Shown: positions 1 through 7,099, counted from the stretch's first letter. The stretch is DNA of 35,945 nucleotides from an uncultured Collinsella sp. (GCA_900541055.1 UQHZ01000019.1:1-35945), one strand, 5' to 3'. Notes: generated by a model not told the origin, from the letters alone. Numbers and translations: made by a program.

Positions 1-31
1 GTCGGCAGCGTCAGATGTGTATAAGAGACAG
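1..31 (+). other. Nextera read-1 adapter (not genomic)
   Basis: The first 31 bases are the 3' part of the Illumina Nextera read-1 adapter; positions 13-31 are the 19-bp Tn5 mosaic end AGATGTGTATAAGAGACAG. This is library sequence left on the contig. Biological sequence starts at 32. Confidence 0.98.
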
Positions 32-108
32 CATGAAGGCCCCCGTTGCCTCGCTTCTACGAAGCGTTGGCAACGGGGGCCTTCGCGCTGCGGAATGATT
101 TTGGAAAC
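32..108. repeat. Hairpin element A (GCGGAATG family), left side cut by adapter
   Basis: Arms 35-50 and 69-84 pair perfectly over 16 bp, and an inner stem (CGCTTC/GAAGCG, 52-57 with 61-66) closes a 3-base loop. The right flank, CTGCGGAATGATTTT, matches the flank of other hairpins in this window (16840-17050). Positions 78-104 match the reverse complement of 30259-30285 at 25 of 27 bases. Lacking a T-run, it is not a classical terminator, although it may end transcription. Confidence 0.75.
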
Positions 109-205
109 TAAGTACGGGGACCCGCCCAAGCCGTCCTGCTCGATCGCCCTTGTGGCGTTAGGGCGGAAATGGATGGGGCGTTAGGGCTTCTTTGCTGATG
201 GGGGA

Positions 206-415
206 TTAGTATGCCCGGGCTTGGTTGGGGAATGCCTGGTCTAGTGAGGCTTGGAGTTTTTCGAAGGATGTCTGCAGGTTGAGGTGTTGGTCTGCAGAGC
301 GTTTGGGTTTGGGAGTTGGGGAGTCGAGGAGGCCGTTTCTCTGTGTCGGGGGGAAGGAGAAAAGGTCTGCATGTTTTAGGGATGGCTGCTGTGCTGCGTC
401 ATTGGAAGAATGCAT
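206..415 (-). CDS. Small hypothetical protein, 69 aa
   Basis: I do not recognise this 69-residue protein. It is polar and rich in Pro, Gln and Ser, with a possible amphipathic helix near the C-terminus (about residues 47-61). There is no signal peptide, membrane segment or cysteine. In favour of a real gene, an AGGAGG Shine-Dalgarno lies about 10 bases before the ATG at 415 and third codon positions are GC-rich. It lies downstream of the Nudix-Vsr gene on the same strand, 255 bp away, with a repeat hairpin between. The overlapping plus-strand frame (225-581) has no comparable ribosome site. Confidence 0.45.
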   Translation of the reverse strand: MHSSNDAAQQPSLKHADLFSFPPTQRNGLLDSPTPKPKRSADQHLNLQTSFEKLQASLDQAFPNQARAY

Positions 416-543
416 GCTTATGTGGCCTCCTCGATGTCCACCAAAAGGTTGCGCACGGGGTGTGCTGCTAGGTCCCGTGCGTTGGAAGTATTATGCCGCG
501 AGTGCAGATAAGGAAGCGCTAAAGAAAGGCTTAACCTGGTTTG

Positions 544-584
544 GTGTTACGATGAAACTGCAGGTCAGAGGTATCGAGTAACAC
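544..584. repeat. Hairpin with conserved loop AAACTGCAGGTCAGAG (copy 1)
   Basis: The stem GTGTTACGAT (544-553) pairs with 573-584 (one bulged A). It encloses AAACTGCAGGTCAGAG (555-570), which recurs exactly at 5027-5042 inside a different, much longer stem. Confidence 0.7.
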
Positions 585-670
585 TCTTGAAAGGTTTTGA
601 GCTTAAGGGCTTTCTAAGGTTTGTGGCGCGGATGTGGCTCGTCTGTGTGGGGCGTGTGGACGGCTCGTTC

Positions 671-1645
671 CTAGCGCCGCGGCTCTGCGGCGCGCACCTG
701 CTCGATGACCTTTTCCATCGTGGCGTCGATGTGGTCTTTTTTGAGCTCGCATTCCCAGATGGTTATGGGCGTCCAGCCCATTTGAGTGAGTGCTGCCACG
801 GCAGCGTGGTCGCGCTCGACGTTGCGACGGAACTTTGCCTCCCAAAACTCAACGTTGCGCTTGGGCTGGCTGGGGTTGCACTTGGGGCAGCGGTGCCAAA
901 AGCAGCCGTTGACGAAGATGGCGATCTTCCGCCCGGGAAAGGCGATGTCGGGCTTGCCGGGTACCTTCCATTCCAAACGATAGCCCGTAAGGCCCGCTGC
1001 GCGCAGGCGCTGTCGTACGAGCAGCTCGGGCTTGGTGTTGGCGCGCTTGTTGCCCTTCATTGACTTTTTGATGGCGGCGCGACGGCGCACCAGTTCACGC
1101 TCGTCGGCGGAAAGGTCCGAGGTATCGATGCCGTCCAGCAGGCCGGGCTTGGGACGCTTTTTGCTGCGGCGCTTAGGTGCGCGCTTGGGTTTGGCGGCTG
1201 TGTTGGGCGCGGCGTCATCGGCGGAGCTTGCCTCGAGCCGGTCTTCCTTCAACTCAATCAGCGCATCGATAAGCCCTTTGTCGGCGGGCATCCACTCAAC
1301 GGTGGCAAGCGAGGTGCGTGGAATCCAGCGGATATCGAGCTGGCGGTCGTGCTTCTGGGGCTCGCCGGACTCTTTGGCCATCGAGCAGTAGTAGCACTCC
1401 ATGGAGAGATGGAAATCGGGGTAGTCGTACTCAACGGTATAGAAATCGCGCAGGTTGGTGACTTTTACCTGCAGTTCTTCCATGAGCTCGCGGCGTACGG
1501 CGTCCTCGGGCGTCTCGCCGCGCATGAGCTTGCCACCGGGGAACTCCCAAAGTCCCTGCATGTCGCCGTAGCCGCGCTGCACGGCAAGCAGCTCGTCAGA
1601 TCCATCCTTGCGAATGATCCCAGCGGCAACATGAACAGTCTTCAA
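671..1645 (-). CDS. Nudix hydrolase fused to Vsr-type endonuclease
   Basis: A 324-residue two-domain protein. Residues 1-130 are a MutT-like Nudix domain; the Nudix box (38-60) keeps G38, E44 and the REL-x-EE core, but its usual second Gly is Gln. Residues 135-195 are a basic, Pro/Lys/Arg-rich linker. Residues 196-320 are a Vsr (very short patch repair) nuclease domain, with the TKPE motif, D233 in PDIAFP as the likely catalytic Asp, and NGCFWHRCPKC (246-256) near the zinc and active site. By family, MutT-like enzymes clean oxidised or non-canonical nucleotides and Vsr nicks beside T:G mismatches; joint DNA-repair action is inferred. The start is TTG at 1645, supported by GGGAGGA 6 bases upstream. 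No dcm-like methylase is nearby. Confidence 0.88.
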   Translation of the reverse strand: MKTVHVAAGIIRKDGSDELLAVQRGYGDMQGLWEFPGGKLMRGETPEDAVRRELMEELQVKVTNLRDFYTVEYDYPDFHLSMECYYCSMAKESGEPQKHDRQLDIRWIPRTSLATVEWMPADKGLIDALIELKEDRLEASSADDAAPNTAAKPKRAPKRRSKKRPKPGLLDGIDTSDLSADERELVRRRAAIKKSMKGNKRANTKPELLVRQRLRAAGLTGYRLEWKVPGKPDIAFPGRKIAIFVNGCFWHRCPKCNPSQPKRNVEFWEAKFRRNVERDHAAVAALTQMGWTPITIWECELKKDHIDATMEKVIEQVRAAEPRR

Positions 1646-1677
1646 CAGGAGTCCTCCCTCAACATCAACAAGTGGCA

Positions 1678-1790
1678 GGGTAGTCTTTTTGGGACGGGGC
1701 TTTTTTAGCTGCCCTATGTCAAATGCGGCCCCATGCTTCGAAGGCTACGGATGGGGTAGCTAAAAAAGCCCCGTCCCAAAAAGACTACCC
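1678..1790. repeat. Long perfect palindrome, REP-like (33-bp arms)
   Basis: Arms 1678-1710 and 1758-1790 are perfect reverse complements over 33 bp, with a 47-bp loop that itself contains CCCCAT/ATGGGG pairing. The core GGGACGGGGC resembles the GGGAC-type palindromes associated with REP-family (RAYT) transposases. It sits between the divergent Nudix-Vsr and ABC genes. A decayed half copy is at 25043-25073. Confidence 0.85.
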
Positions 1791-1846
1791 CTACCTTACA
1801 CAACGGTAAGGCAAGCGTAAGCCATATCGATGGTAGCCGACTCGTC

Positions 1847-1884
1847 TTCTTGCGACTATAGATGCCGTAGACTAATCGCAAGAA
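1847..1884 (+). promoter_or_regulatory. Inverted repeat just upstream of ABC genes
   Basis: TTCTTGCGACTA (1847-1858) and TAATCGCAAGAA (1873-1884) pair at 11 of 12 positions across a 14-base spacer, directly before the ribosome site of the ABC ATPase. It could be an operator or an mRNA leader hairpin; the regulator is unknown. Confidence 0.5.
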
Positions 1885-1894
1885 AGGACTCGGT

Positions 1895-2680
1895 ATGCAA
1901 ACCACGCACATGGCGACCCCGGTACTGGAGGTCGCGCATCTCGAAAAGGTATACGGAGCGCTGGGCAACGTGACCCGCGCGCTCAACGATGTCAGCTTTA
2001 CCGTCAACCGCGGTGAGTTCGTGGGCATCATGGGCGCTTCGGGCTCGGGCAAGTCGACGTTGCTCAACTGCGTCTCGACCATCGATAGCGCCACGAGCGG
2101 CACGATCCGCATTAACGGTCAGGACGTGACGCGCATGAAGCAGGCCAAGCTTTCGCAGTTCCGCCGCGAGGAGCTCGGCTTTATCTTCCAGGACTCCAAC
2201 CTGCTCGATACGCTCACGGCACGCGAGAACATCGCCCTGCCGCTCACCATCGCCCGCACAAACTCGGCAGAGATCTCGACCCGCGTGCAGGATGTGGCAG
2301 CGCGCCTGTCCATCAGTCAGGTGCTCGACAAGTACCCCTACCAGATGTCCGGCGGTCAGCAGCAGCGCGTTGCCGCGGCTCGCGCGCTCGTCACCGACCC
2401 CACTATGATTATGGCTGACGAGCCCACCGGCGCCCTCGATTCCAAGAGCGCTCGCCTGCTGCTCGAGAGCCTGGAGGCCCTCAATCGCCGCTTGCGCGCC
2501 ACCGTGCTCATGGTCACGCACGACAGCTTTGCCGCCAGCTACACGAGCCGTGTGCTGTTTATTCGCGACGGCAAGATCTTCACCGAGCTGCGCCGCGGCG
2601 ACACCGACCGCCGAGAGTTCTTCGACCGTATTATGGAGGTCGTTGCCATGATGGGCGGTGAGGGCTCCGATGCTCTGTAA
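1895..2680 (+). CDS. ABC transporter ATP-binding protein, Bce/MacB type
   Basis: A 261-residue cytoplasmic ATPase that powers the adjacent FtsX-like permease. Walker A GASGSGKS is at 47-54, the Q-loop FQD at about 98-100, signature MSGGQQQR at 151-158, Walker B MIMADEP ends with catalytic E176, and the switch His is H209. The ATG at 1895 has AAAGGA 6 bases upstream. The stop overlaps the start of the permease, so the pair is translationally coupled. Bce-type modules usually confer resistance to peptide antibiotics such as bacitracin or lantibiotics. That substrate is inferred, and the two-component BceRS genes that often accompany such modules are absent here. Confidence 0.93.
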   Translation: MQTTHMATPVLEVAHLEKVYGALGNVTRALNDVSFTVNRGEFVGIMGASGSGKSTLLNCVSTIDSATSGTIRINGQDVTRMKQAKLSQFRREELGFIFQDSNLLDTLTARENIALPLTIARTNSAEISTRVQDVAARLSISQVLDKYPYQMSGGQQQRVAAARALVTDPTMIMADEPTGALDSKSARLLLESLEALNRRLRATVLMVTHDSFAASYTSRVLFIRDGKIFTELRRGDTDRREFFDRIMEVVAMMGGEGSDAL

Positions 2681-4871
2681 ACTCGCTTGGGGCAACGTCC
2701 GCCGCGCCGGCCGCGACTACCTCGTCTACCTTTTGACGCTCACCCTGGGCGTCACGGTCTTCTATGCCTTTAACACCATCTCGATGCAGGTCGATATCGC
2801 CGGCATCGATGAAGAGGGCTTGGCGCAGGTTATGGGCAGCATGCTCGGCGACCTGACGTACTTTTTGGCCGGTGTCATGGCCTTTTTGATGGTGTACGCC
2901 AATAACTTCATCATGAAACGCCGCAAGAAGGAGTTTGGCCTGTACCAGGTGCTCGGCATGGGGCGCGGGCGCGTCGCCGCGATCATGGCGCTCGAGACGG
3001 TGATTGTCTCGGTGGTGGCCTTTGTCGCCGGCATTGTGCTGGGCGTGGGACTCTCCCAGCTCATGACGTTCTTTACGGCCTCGCTCTTTAAGACACAAAT
3101 CGCCAATTTCCACTTCTTTTTCTCGGTGCATGCGTTCAATCTGACCCTTGCCTGCATGCTCGTAATGTTTGTGCTCACGCTGCTGCTGAACCTTCGCGCC
3201 GTGCGTCGTACTAAACTCATCGAGCTTATGGGTGCCGAGCGTCGCAACGAAAGCATCAAGACACGCAACCCCTGGATCGCGATTGCCATCTTTGCCGTGG
3301 GCGTGGCGCTTGTGGGCGTGGCCTATTACCGTCTGCTACGTGATGGGTTCCCGCTAACCGCGACGGACAGCAAGCTGCAAGAGGCCATGAACCAGTTTGG
3401 TATTACAACCGCTATGGTTACCGTGGGCACCTTTGCCCTGTTCTGGGGACTCTCGGGCATGCTCATTAAGCTGCTGCAGAGCCTGCGCAGCGTGTATTGG
3501 CGCGGCCTCAATATGTTTACCGTGCGCCAGCTTGCGGCCAAGGTCAACACGGTGTGCTTTTCGATGGGCGTCATCGCGATGCTCCTGTTTTTGGCCATCA
3601 CCTCGGTGACGTGCGGTATGTCGATTGCCAACGTGATGAACGAAAACCTGGAGCGCTATAACCCTGTTGACGTGTCTCAGACGTATGCCTATTACACGCC
3701 CGATACGCTCGACTACTACAAAGAGTATGTCAATCCGTCTGAAGCCGATCGCATGGTGCTGGCCGATAGTACGGTCGATTTGTACCCCGCATGGCACGGT
3801 AAGGGCAAGTCGGCGGGCAACAACGACGAGACCGGCAAGAAGGTCAATATCGCCGATGTTGCCGGTGAGCATGTGCAGATCGATTCATATCTGAGTTACC
3901 CAGTTGGCGGCTCGAATCCTTCGGTGACCCCAAGTGAGATGTGCAAGATCATGGGCGAAAAGCTTCCCAAGGCGTTCGGGGGTAGCAATGCCGATGCGAT
4001 GGGTCTGTATGTGACGCCGGCGAGTCAGTACAACAAACTGCGTCAGATGATGGGCGAGGAGCCGGTGCACATCGGTCACGACCAGTATCTGCTCACGTGT
4101 GATATGGGCGGCGAGCTGGTCGACCTGTACACCAAGTATATGGCTGGCGGCCATGCCCTTACCTTGGGCGAGCATGAGCTCAAGCCCGCAACCGATAAGT
4201 CGGACGAAGATACGGCGGCCATCGCCAACTCGGCGATGGGCAGTAATCCGGGTACCGTCGTCGTTGCCGACGAGCTGCTGTCCCAACTTAATCTGCAGCC
4301 GTATTCCAGTAGCCTGCTCGTTAACTACAAACAGGGGATGGATACGACCGAGGCAGACGAGAGCATTAAATACACTCTGCTCGACAATCTGCTCGTTGAC
4401 GGCAAGGAGCCGGGGTCGTGGGGAACCTTCATCACACGCTCCGAGATGTACACGCAGGCAGCGCAGATGAACGGCTTGATTAGCTACCTAGCCATCTACA
4501 TCGGCTTTGTATTGGTTGTTGCATGCGCGGCGATTCTGTCGATCCAGCAACTCTCCAACGTGGCCGACGGCAGCCGCAGCTATCGTGTGCTGGCACAGAT
4601 CGGCTGTGACGACCGCCAGATTCGCCATTCGGTGATGGCGCAGCAAGCGGTATTCTTCCTGTTCCCGTTGGCGGTGGGCTTGGCGCACTCCTTTGTGGCA
4701 CTTAAGGTGATCATCGAGATGGTGAGCATATTCGGAAATATGAGCATCGGCGGCACCGTGGGCCTCACCTGCGCAATCTTCCTGGCAGCTTATGGCGGCT
4801 ACTTCCTGGTGACCTATCTCATGAGCACCGGCATGGTGCAAGCTGCCATCGCCACCCGCTACAGCGAATAA
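2670..4871 (+). CDS. ABC transporter permease, FtsX/BceB-like
   Basis: A 733-residue membrane protein. About seven hydrophobic segments lie in the first 330 residues, followed by a large, polar, presumably extracellular domain (about 330-600) and three C-terminal membrane segments. This 10-helix plan with a big loop before helix 8 is typical of BceB. The chosen ATG at 2670 overlaps the ATPase stop by 11 bp and has GGTGAGGG 7 bases upstream; a GTG at 2658 is the alternative. The last residues, AAIATRYSE, recur in a relic at 5296-5325. Function is inferred as detoxification or sensing of cell-wall-active peptides with the preceding ATPase. Confidence 0.9.
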   Translation: MLCKLAWGNVRRAGRDYLVYLLTLTLGVTVFYAFNTISMQVDIAGIDEEGLAQVMGSMLGDLTYFLAGVMAFLMVYANNFIMKRRKKEFGLYQVLGMGRGRVAAIMALETVIVSVVAFVAGIVLGVGLSQLMTFFTASLFKTQIANFHFFFSVHAFNLTLACMLVMFVLTLLLNLRAVRRTKLIELMGAERRNESIKTRNPWIAIAIFAVGVALVGVAYYRLLRDGFPLTATDSKLQEAMNQFGITTAMVTVGTFALFWGLSGMLIKLLQSLRSVYWRGLNMFTVRQLAAKVNTVCFSMGVIAMLLFLAITSVTCGMSIANVMNENLERYNPVDVSQTYAYYTPDTLDYYKEYVNPSEADRMVLADSTVDLYPAWHGKGKSAGNNDETGKKVNIADVAGEHVQIDSYLSYPVGGSNPSVTPSEMCKIMGEKLPKAFGGSNADAMGLYVTPASQYNKLRQMMGEEPVHIGHDQYLLTCDMGGELVDLYTKYMAGGHALTLGEHELKPATDKSDEDTAAIANSAMGSNPGTVVVADELLSQLNLQPYSSSLLVNYKQGMDTTEADESIKYTLLDNLLVDGKEPGSWGTFITRSEMYTQAAQMNGLISYLAIYIGFVLVVACAAILSIQQLSNVADGSRSYRVLAQIGCDDRQIRHSVMAQQAVFFLFPLAVGLAHSFVALKVIIEMVSIFGNMSIGGTVGLTCAIFLAAYGGYFLVTYLMSTGMVQAAIATRYSE

Positions 4872-4909
4872 CAAGCGGGCAAAACCGTCGCAAAATTAGA
4901 GGCGTATGA

Positions 4910-4949
4910 CCGCCGCGAAGGGACCAGGGGCCCTTTCGCGGCGGTTTTT
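4910..4949 (+). terminator. Rho-independent terminator of the ABC pair
   Basis: CCGCCGCGAAGGG (4910-4922) pairs with 4931-4944 with one bulged A and is followed by TTTTT. It lies 38 bp after the permease stop. Confidence 0.9.
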
Positions 4950-4972
4950 GCCAATCTGGTGCGTCTCAGATA

Positions 4973-5093
4973 CAAGTGAGTAGACTTTTTTGAACCTGCC
5001 GAGCACATCGCGACAAATGATCTATAAAACTGCAGGTCAGAGCTGTGGCGTTTTAGGGCGTGCTCGGCCTTCTGCAAAAAGCCTACTCACTTG
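4973..5093. repeat. Imperfect palindrome with conserved loop AAACTGCAGGTCAGAG (copy 2)
   Basis: Arms of about 34 bp (4973-5006 and 5060-5093) pair with several mismatches; outer CAAGTGAGTAG and inner GCCGAGCAC pair exactly. The 53-base centre holds AAACTGCAGGTCAGAG (5027-5042), identical to the loop at 555-570. A run of T follows the right arm, so it may also terminate plus-strand transcripts. Confidence 0.8.
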
Positions 5094-5160
5094 GTTTTTC
5101 TGCTAGAAGACCGCCACGAGGGAAGGCAACTCCCTTACGTCGGTTTGGACGTTTGCCCAG

Positions 5161-5199
5161 ATAAAACCTGCCAAAATAAACCTGTCCCTTTTTGGCAGG
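5161..5199. repeat. CCTGCCAAAA palindrome, copy 1
   Basis: A 39-bp unit with ends CCTGCCAAAA and TTTTTGGCAGG (5167-5199) and GGGAC-type content in the loop. It recurs in opposite orientation at 6689-6726 with a single one-base length difference, on the other side of the DAHP synthase gene. Confidence 0.85.
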
Positions 5200-5224
5200 T
5201 GGTTTCAGCTGAACGGCGGGCGGT

Positions 5225-5300
5225 GCGGCTTGTAGTCATTGGGGACGTTCTTAAACGACTAGTCAAACAAGAACGTCCCCAATGACTACCCCTGAGCCGC
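5225..5300. repeat. REP-like palindrome with 21-bp perfect arms
   Basis: GTAGTCATTGGGGACGTTCT and one more base (5232-5252) pair perfectly with 5269-5289, and an outer GCGGCT/AGCCGC pair (5225-5230, 5295-5300) extends the stem. The GGGGAC core links it to the other REP-like units. Its right edge abuts the permease relic at 5296. Confidence 0.85.
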
Positions 5301-5325
5301 CATAGCCACCCGCTACAGTGAGTAA
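5296..5325 (+). pseudogene. 3' relic of a second FtsX-like permease gene
   Basis: Thirty bases encode AAIATRYSE followed by a stop, the same nine residues and stop that end the intact permease (4842-4871). The two stretches match at 26 of 30 bases and all four differences are synonymous, so this was once coding. Upstream homology stops at the palindrome 5225-5300. Inference: a tandem paralogue was deleted up to the palindrome. Confidence 0.75.
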
Positions 5326-5369
5326 CTCACCCAGTTTGGAATTATCGTAGGTTGAGCATAAGTCAGCGA

Positions 5370-5467
5370 AAACGCCCCTAAGCGAGCAAGGTGACGTGAA
5401 AGAGGAGGGAAGCGTACTTTGGTACGCAACCGACGATTGAACGTCAGATTGCCGCTTAGGGGCGTTT
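5370..5467. repeat. Structured palindromic element with 15-bp perfect arms
   Basis: AAACGCCCCTAAGCG (5370-5384) pairs exactly with 5453-5467. Inside, GACGT (5393-5397) pairs with ACGTC (5441-5445), and GCGTAC/GTACGC (5412-5417, 5422-5427) forms an apical hairpin, giving a three-tier structure. It is too elaborate for a simple terminator. It could be a mobile palindrome or a structured RNA in the 3' UTR of the DAHP synthase mRNA. Confidence 0.7.
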
Positions 5468-5555
5468 GCAGCGTCGAGCGGTCCGCCGTTCGTTAGAACG
5501 GCGGAACCAAAGGCGCAGCGTCGAGCCGTTACGGCGTTTGGTAAAACGCCGTAAC
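5468..5555 (-). repeat. Two tandem hairpins behind the same 12-base motif
   Basis: GCAGCGTCGAGC occurs at 5468-5479 and 5515-5526, each time directly before a hairpin. The first (5480-5508) has a GTTA loop; the second (5528-5555) a GGTA loop and a perfect 12-bp stem. Stem sequences differ but stay paired. The second ends at the base next to the DAHP synthase stop codon, so both lie in that gene's 3' UTR and may act in termination or mRNA stability. Confidence 0.75.
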
Positions 5556-6587
5556 CTACACCCGCTCCGCGATCTCGTGGATGAGGTAATCGGTCTTTTC
5601 CCAGCCCAGGCACGGGTCGGTGATTGACTTACCAAAGACGCCGCCATCGACCGGCTGGTTGCCGTCTTCCAGGTAGGACTCGATCATAAAGCCCTTGACC
5701 AGCTTAGAGATGGACTCGTTGCGGCGGCAGCTGTCGAGCACCTCCTTGCAGATGCGGTACTGCTCCAGCGGGCGCTTGCCTGAGTTGTCGTGGTTGCAGT
5801 CGATGACCGCTGCCGGATTGGCGTAGCCGGCATGCTCGGTATAGCGCTCGGCCAGGCGTTCCAGGTGTTCGTAGTGGTAGTTGGGGTAGGTGCGCCCATC
5901 GAGACCGATGTAGCCACGCATAACGGCGTGCGCGAGCGGATTGCCGTCGCACTCGACCTCCCAGTTGCGGAAGATAAAGCTCTGATGTGCCTGGGCGGCG
6001 TAGATGGAGTTGAGCATAACGGTGGTGGAACCGGCGGTGGGATTCTTCATGCCGACGGGTACCGAAATGCCGCTCGACACCAGGCGATGCTCCTGGTTTT
6101 CGACCGAGCGCGCGCCGACGGCAACGTAGCTCAGCAGGTCAACGAGGTATTGGTAGTTGGACGGATAGAGCATCTCGTCGGCGGTGAAGAAGCCCGTTTC
6201 CTCAATAACGCGCAGGTGCATATGGCGGATGGCCTTGACGCCCTCGAGCAGGTCGTCGGGAGCCTCGGGGTTGGGGTTGTGCAGCAGGCCCTTGTAGCCG
6301 GTGCCCTTGGTGCGCGGCTTATTGGTGTAGACACGCGGAATGATGATGAGCTTGTCCTTGACCTCTTCGGCGGTCTTGGCCAGGCGGTTCATATACTCGA
6401 GCACCGAATCCTCGCGGTCGGCAGAGCACGGGCCGATGATGAGCACCTTGCGCGCGTCCTCGCCGGTAAAGACCTTGGCGACTTCGGCATCGAATGCCTG
6501 CTTTTTGGCGGTAAGCTCTGCGGAAAGCGGCATTTCCTCGCGGATCTCCATGGGGATCGGCAGCTTGCGTTTGAAATCCATGGCCAT
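5556..6587 (-). CDS. aroF: 3-deoxy-7-phosphoheptulonate (DAHP) synthase, class I
   Basis: A 343-residue cytoplasmic enzyme that condenses phosphoenolpyruvate with erythrose-4-phosphate, the first step of the shikimate pathway. Class I (AroFGH) landmarks are IGPCS (51-55, metal-ligand Cys54), KPRTKGTGYKGL for phosphoenolpyruvate binding, and GMKNPT in the barrel. Length is near the usual 350. The ATG at 6587 has GAGGAGG 5 bases upstream; a second ATG two codons on is less well spaced. It stands alone, with no other aro gene adjacent, and is bracketed by an inverted pair of 39-bp repeats. Which isozyme (and which feedback amino acid) cannot be told, so the symbol is by family only. Confidence 0.95.
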   Translation of the reverse strand: MAMDFKRKLPIPMEIREEMPLSAELTAKKQAFDAEVAKVFTGEDARKVLIIGPCSADREDSVLEYMNRLAKTAEEVKDKLIIIPRVYTNKPRTKGTGYKGLLHNPNPEAPDDLLEGVKAIRHMHLRVIEETGFFTADEMLYPSNYQYLVDLLSYVAVGARSVENQEHRLVSSGISVPVGMKNPTAGSTTVMLNSIYAAQAHQSFIFRNWEVECDGNPLAHAVMRGYIGLDGRTYPNYHYEHLERLAERYTEHAGYANPAAVIDCNHDNSGKRPLEQYRICKEVLDSCRRNESISKLVKGFMIESYLEDGNQPVDGGVFGKSITDPCLGWEKTDYLIHEIAERV

Positions 6588-6688
6588 AGGGGCCTCCTCA
6601 ATCTATAGAAAGAGCAATAAACGTATTGTCGAATGCTCGGCATTATCCGCTGTCGCACGCTAAAGTGCAAGCCCTTGCCACCCCGAAA

Positions 6689-6726
6689 CCTGCCAAAAGG
6701 GACAGGTTTATTTTGGCAGGTTTTAT
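6689..6726. repeat. CCTGCCAAAA palindrome, copy 2 (inverted)
   Basis: The reverse complement of 5161-5199 apart from one base of length. It lies about 100 bp upstream of the DAHP synthase start, so transcripts of that gene may begin in or near it. Confidence 0.85.
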
Positions 6727-6809
6727 ATGGGGGAACGTCGGCGGATACCGGGAGGGAGTGGCGTCGCGCGGGACCCTAAGGCTATTGTCGGTTCCCCAGG
6801 AAACACCCT

Positions 6810-7040
6810 GTGGGCAAAAAATGCCAAATATGAGTACGGTTGCTAGCTTAGTAGCATATTGCCTTCGCAAAATAATAGACATAACAGCAAAATATGTTCA
6901 TTAACGCAAACACATATAAGTCCGCTATAGGGCTGTTTGATCAATTTAGGGACGCGTGTAAGCCGTGAAAACGGCATTTGGGGCTGTTTTGGCTGTTACT
7001 AAAAGGGTAACAGTACTCATATTTGCCATTTTTTGCCCAC
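6810..7040. mobile_element. MITE-like element, 231 bp, 28-bp terminal inverted repeats
   Basis: Terminal repeats 6810-6837 and 7013-7040 match at 27 of 28 bases (outer ends GTGGGCAAAAAATG). The interior is AT-rich and noncoding, with internal hairpins CCGT-GAAA-ACGG (6963-6974) and CTGTTAC/GTAACAG (6993-7013). No target-site duplication is evident. By structure it is a nonautonomous element; the mobilising transposase is not in the window. The rest of the 6588-7166 gap holds the repeat at 6689 and a terminator, with no credible gene. Confidence 0.7.
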
Positions 7041-7099
7041 GGGGCCTCGAAGGGGCTGTCAATCAGGTCCTAGGGGAGGCGGTTTGAGGGTCGCAGAGC

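Noticed and set aside
225..581. 118-codon plus-strand frame near the left end
   Set aside because: No ribosome site, Cys/Trp/Arg-rich odd composition, and it runs through a repeat hairpin; the opposite-strand frame at 206-415 is better supported.
671..1645. Restriction-modification system around the Vsr domain
   Set aside because: No methylase or restriction gene flanks it; the neighbours are an ABC transporter and a small unknown protein.
5468..5555. CRISPR array suggested by repeated GCAGCGTCGAGC
   Set aside because: Only two copies, each tied to a hairpin; no regular spacers and no cas genes. No array exists in the window.
6643..6882. 79-codon minus-strand frame in the aroF upstream gap
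   Set aside because: It crosses the 6689 repeat and the end of the MITE-like element, with no ribosome site or coding bias.
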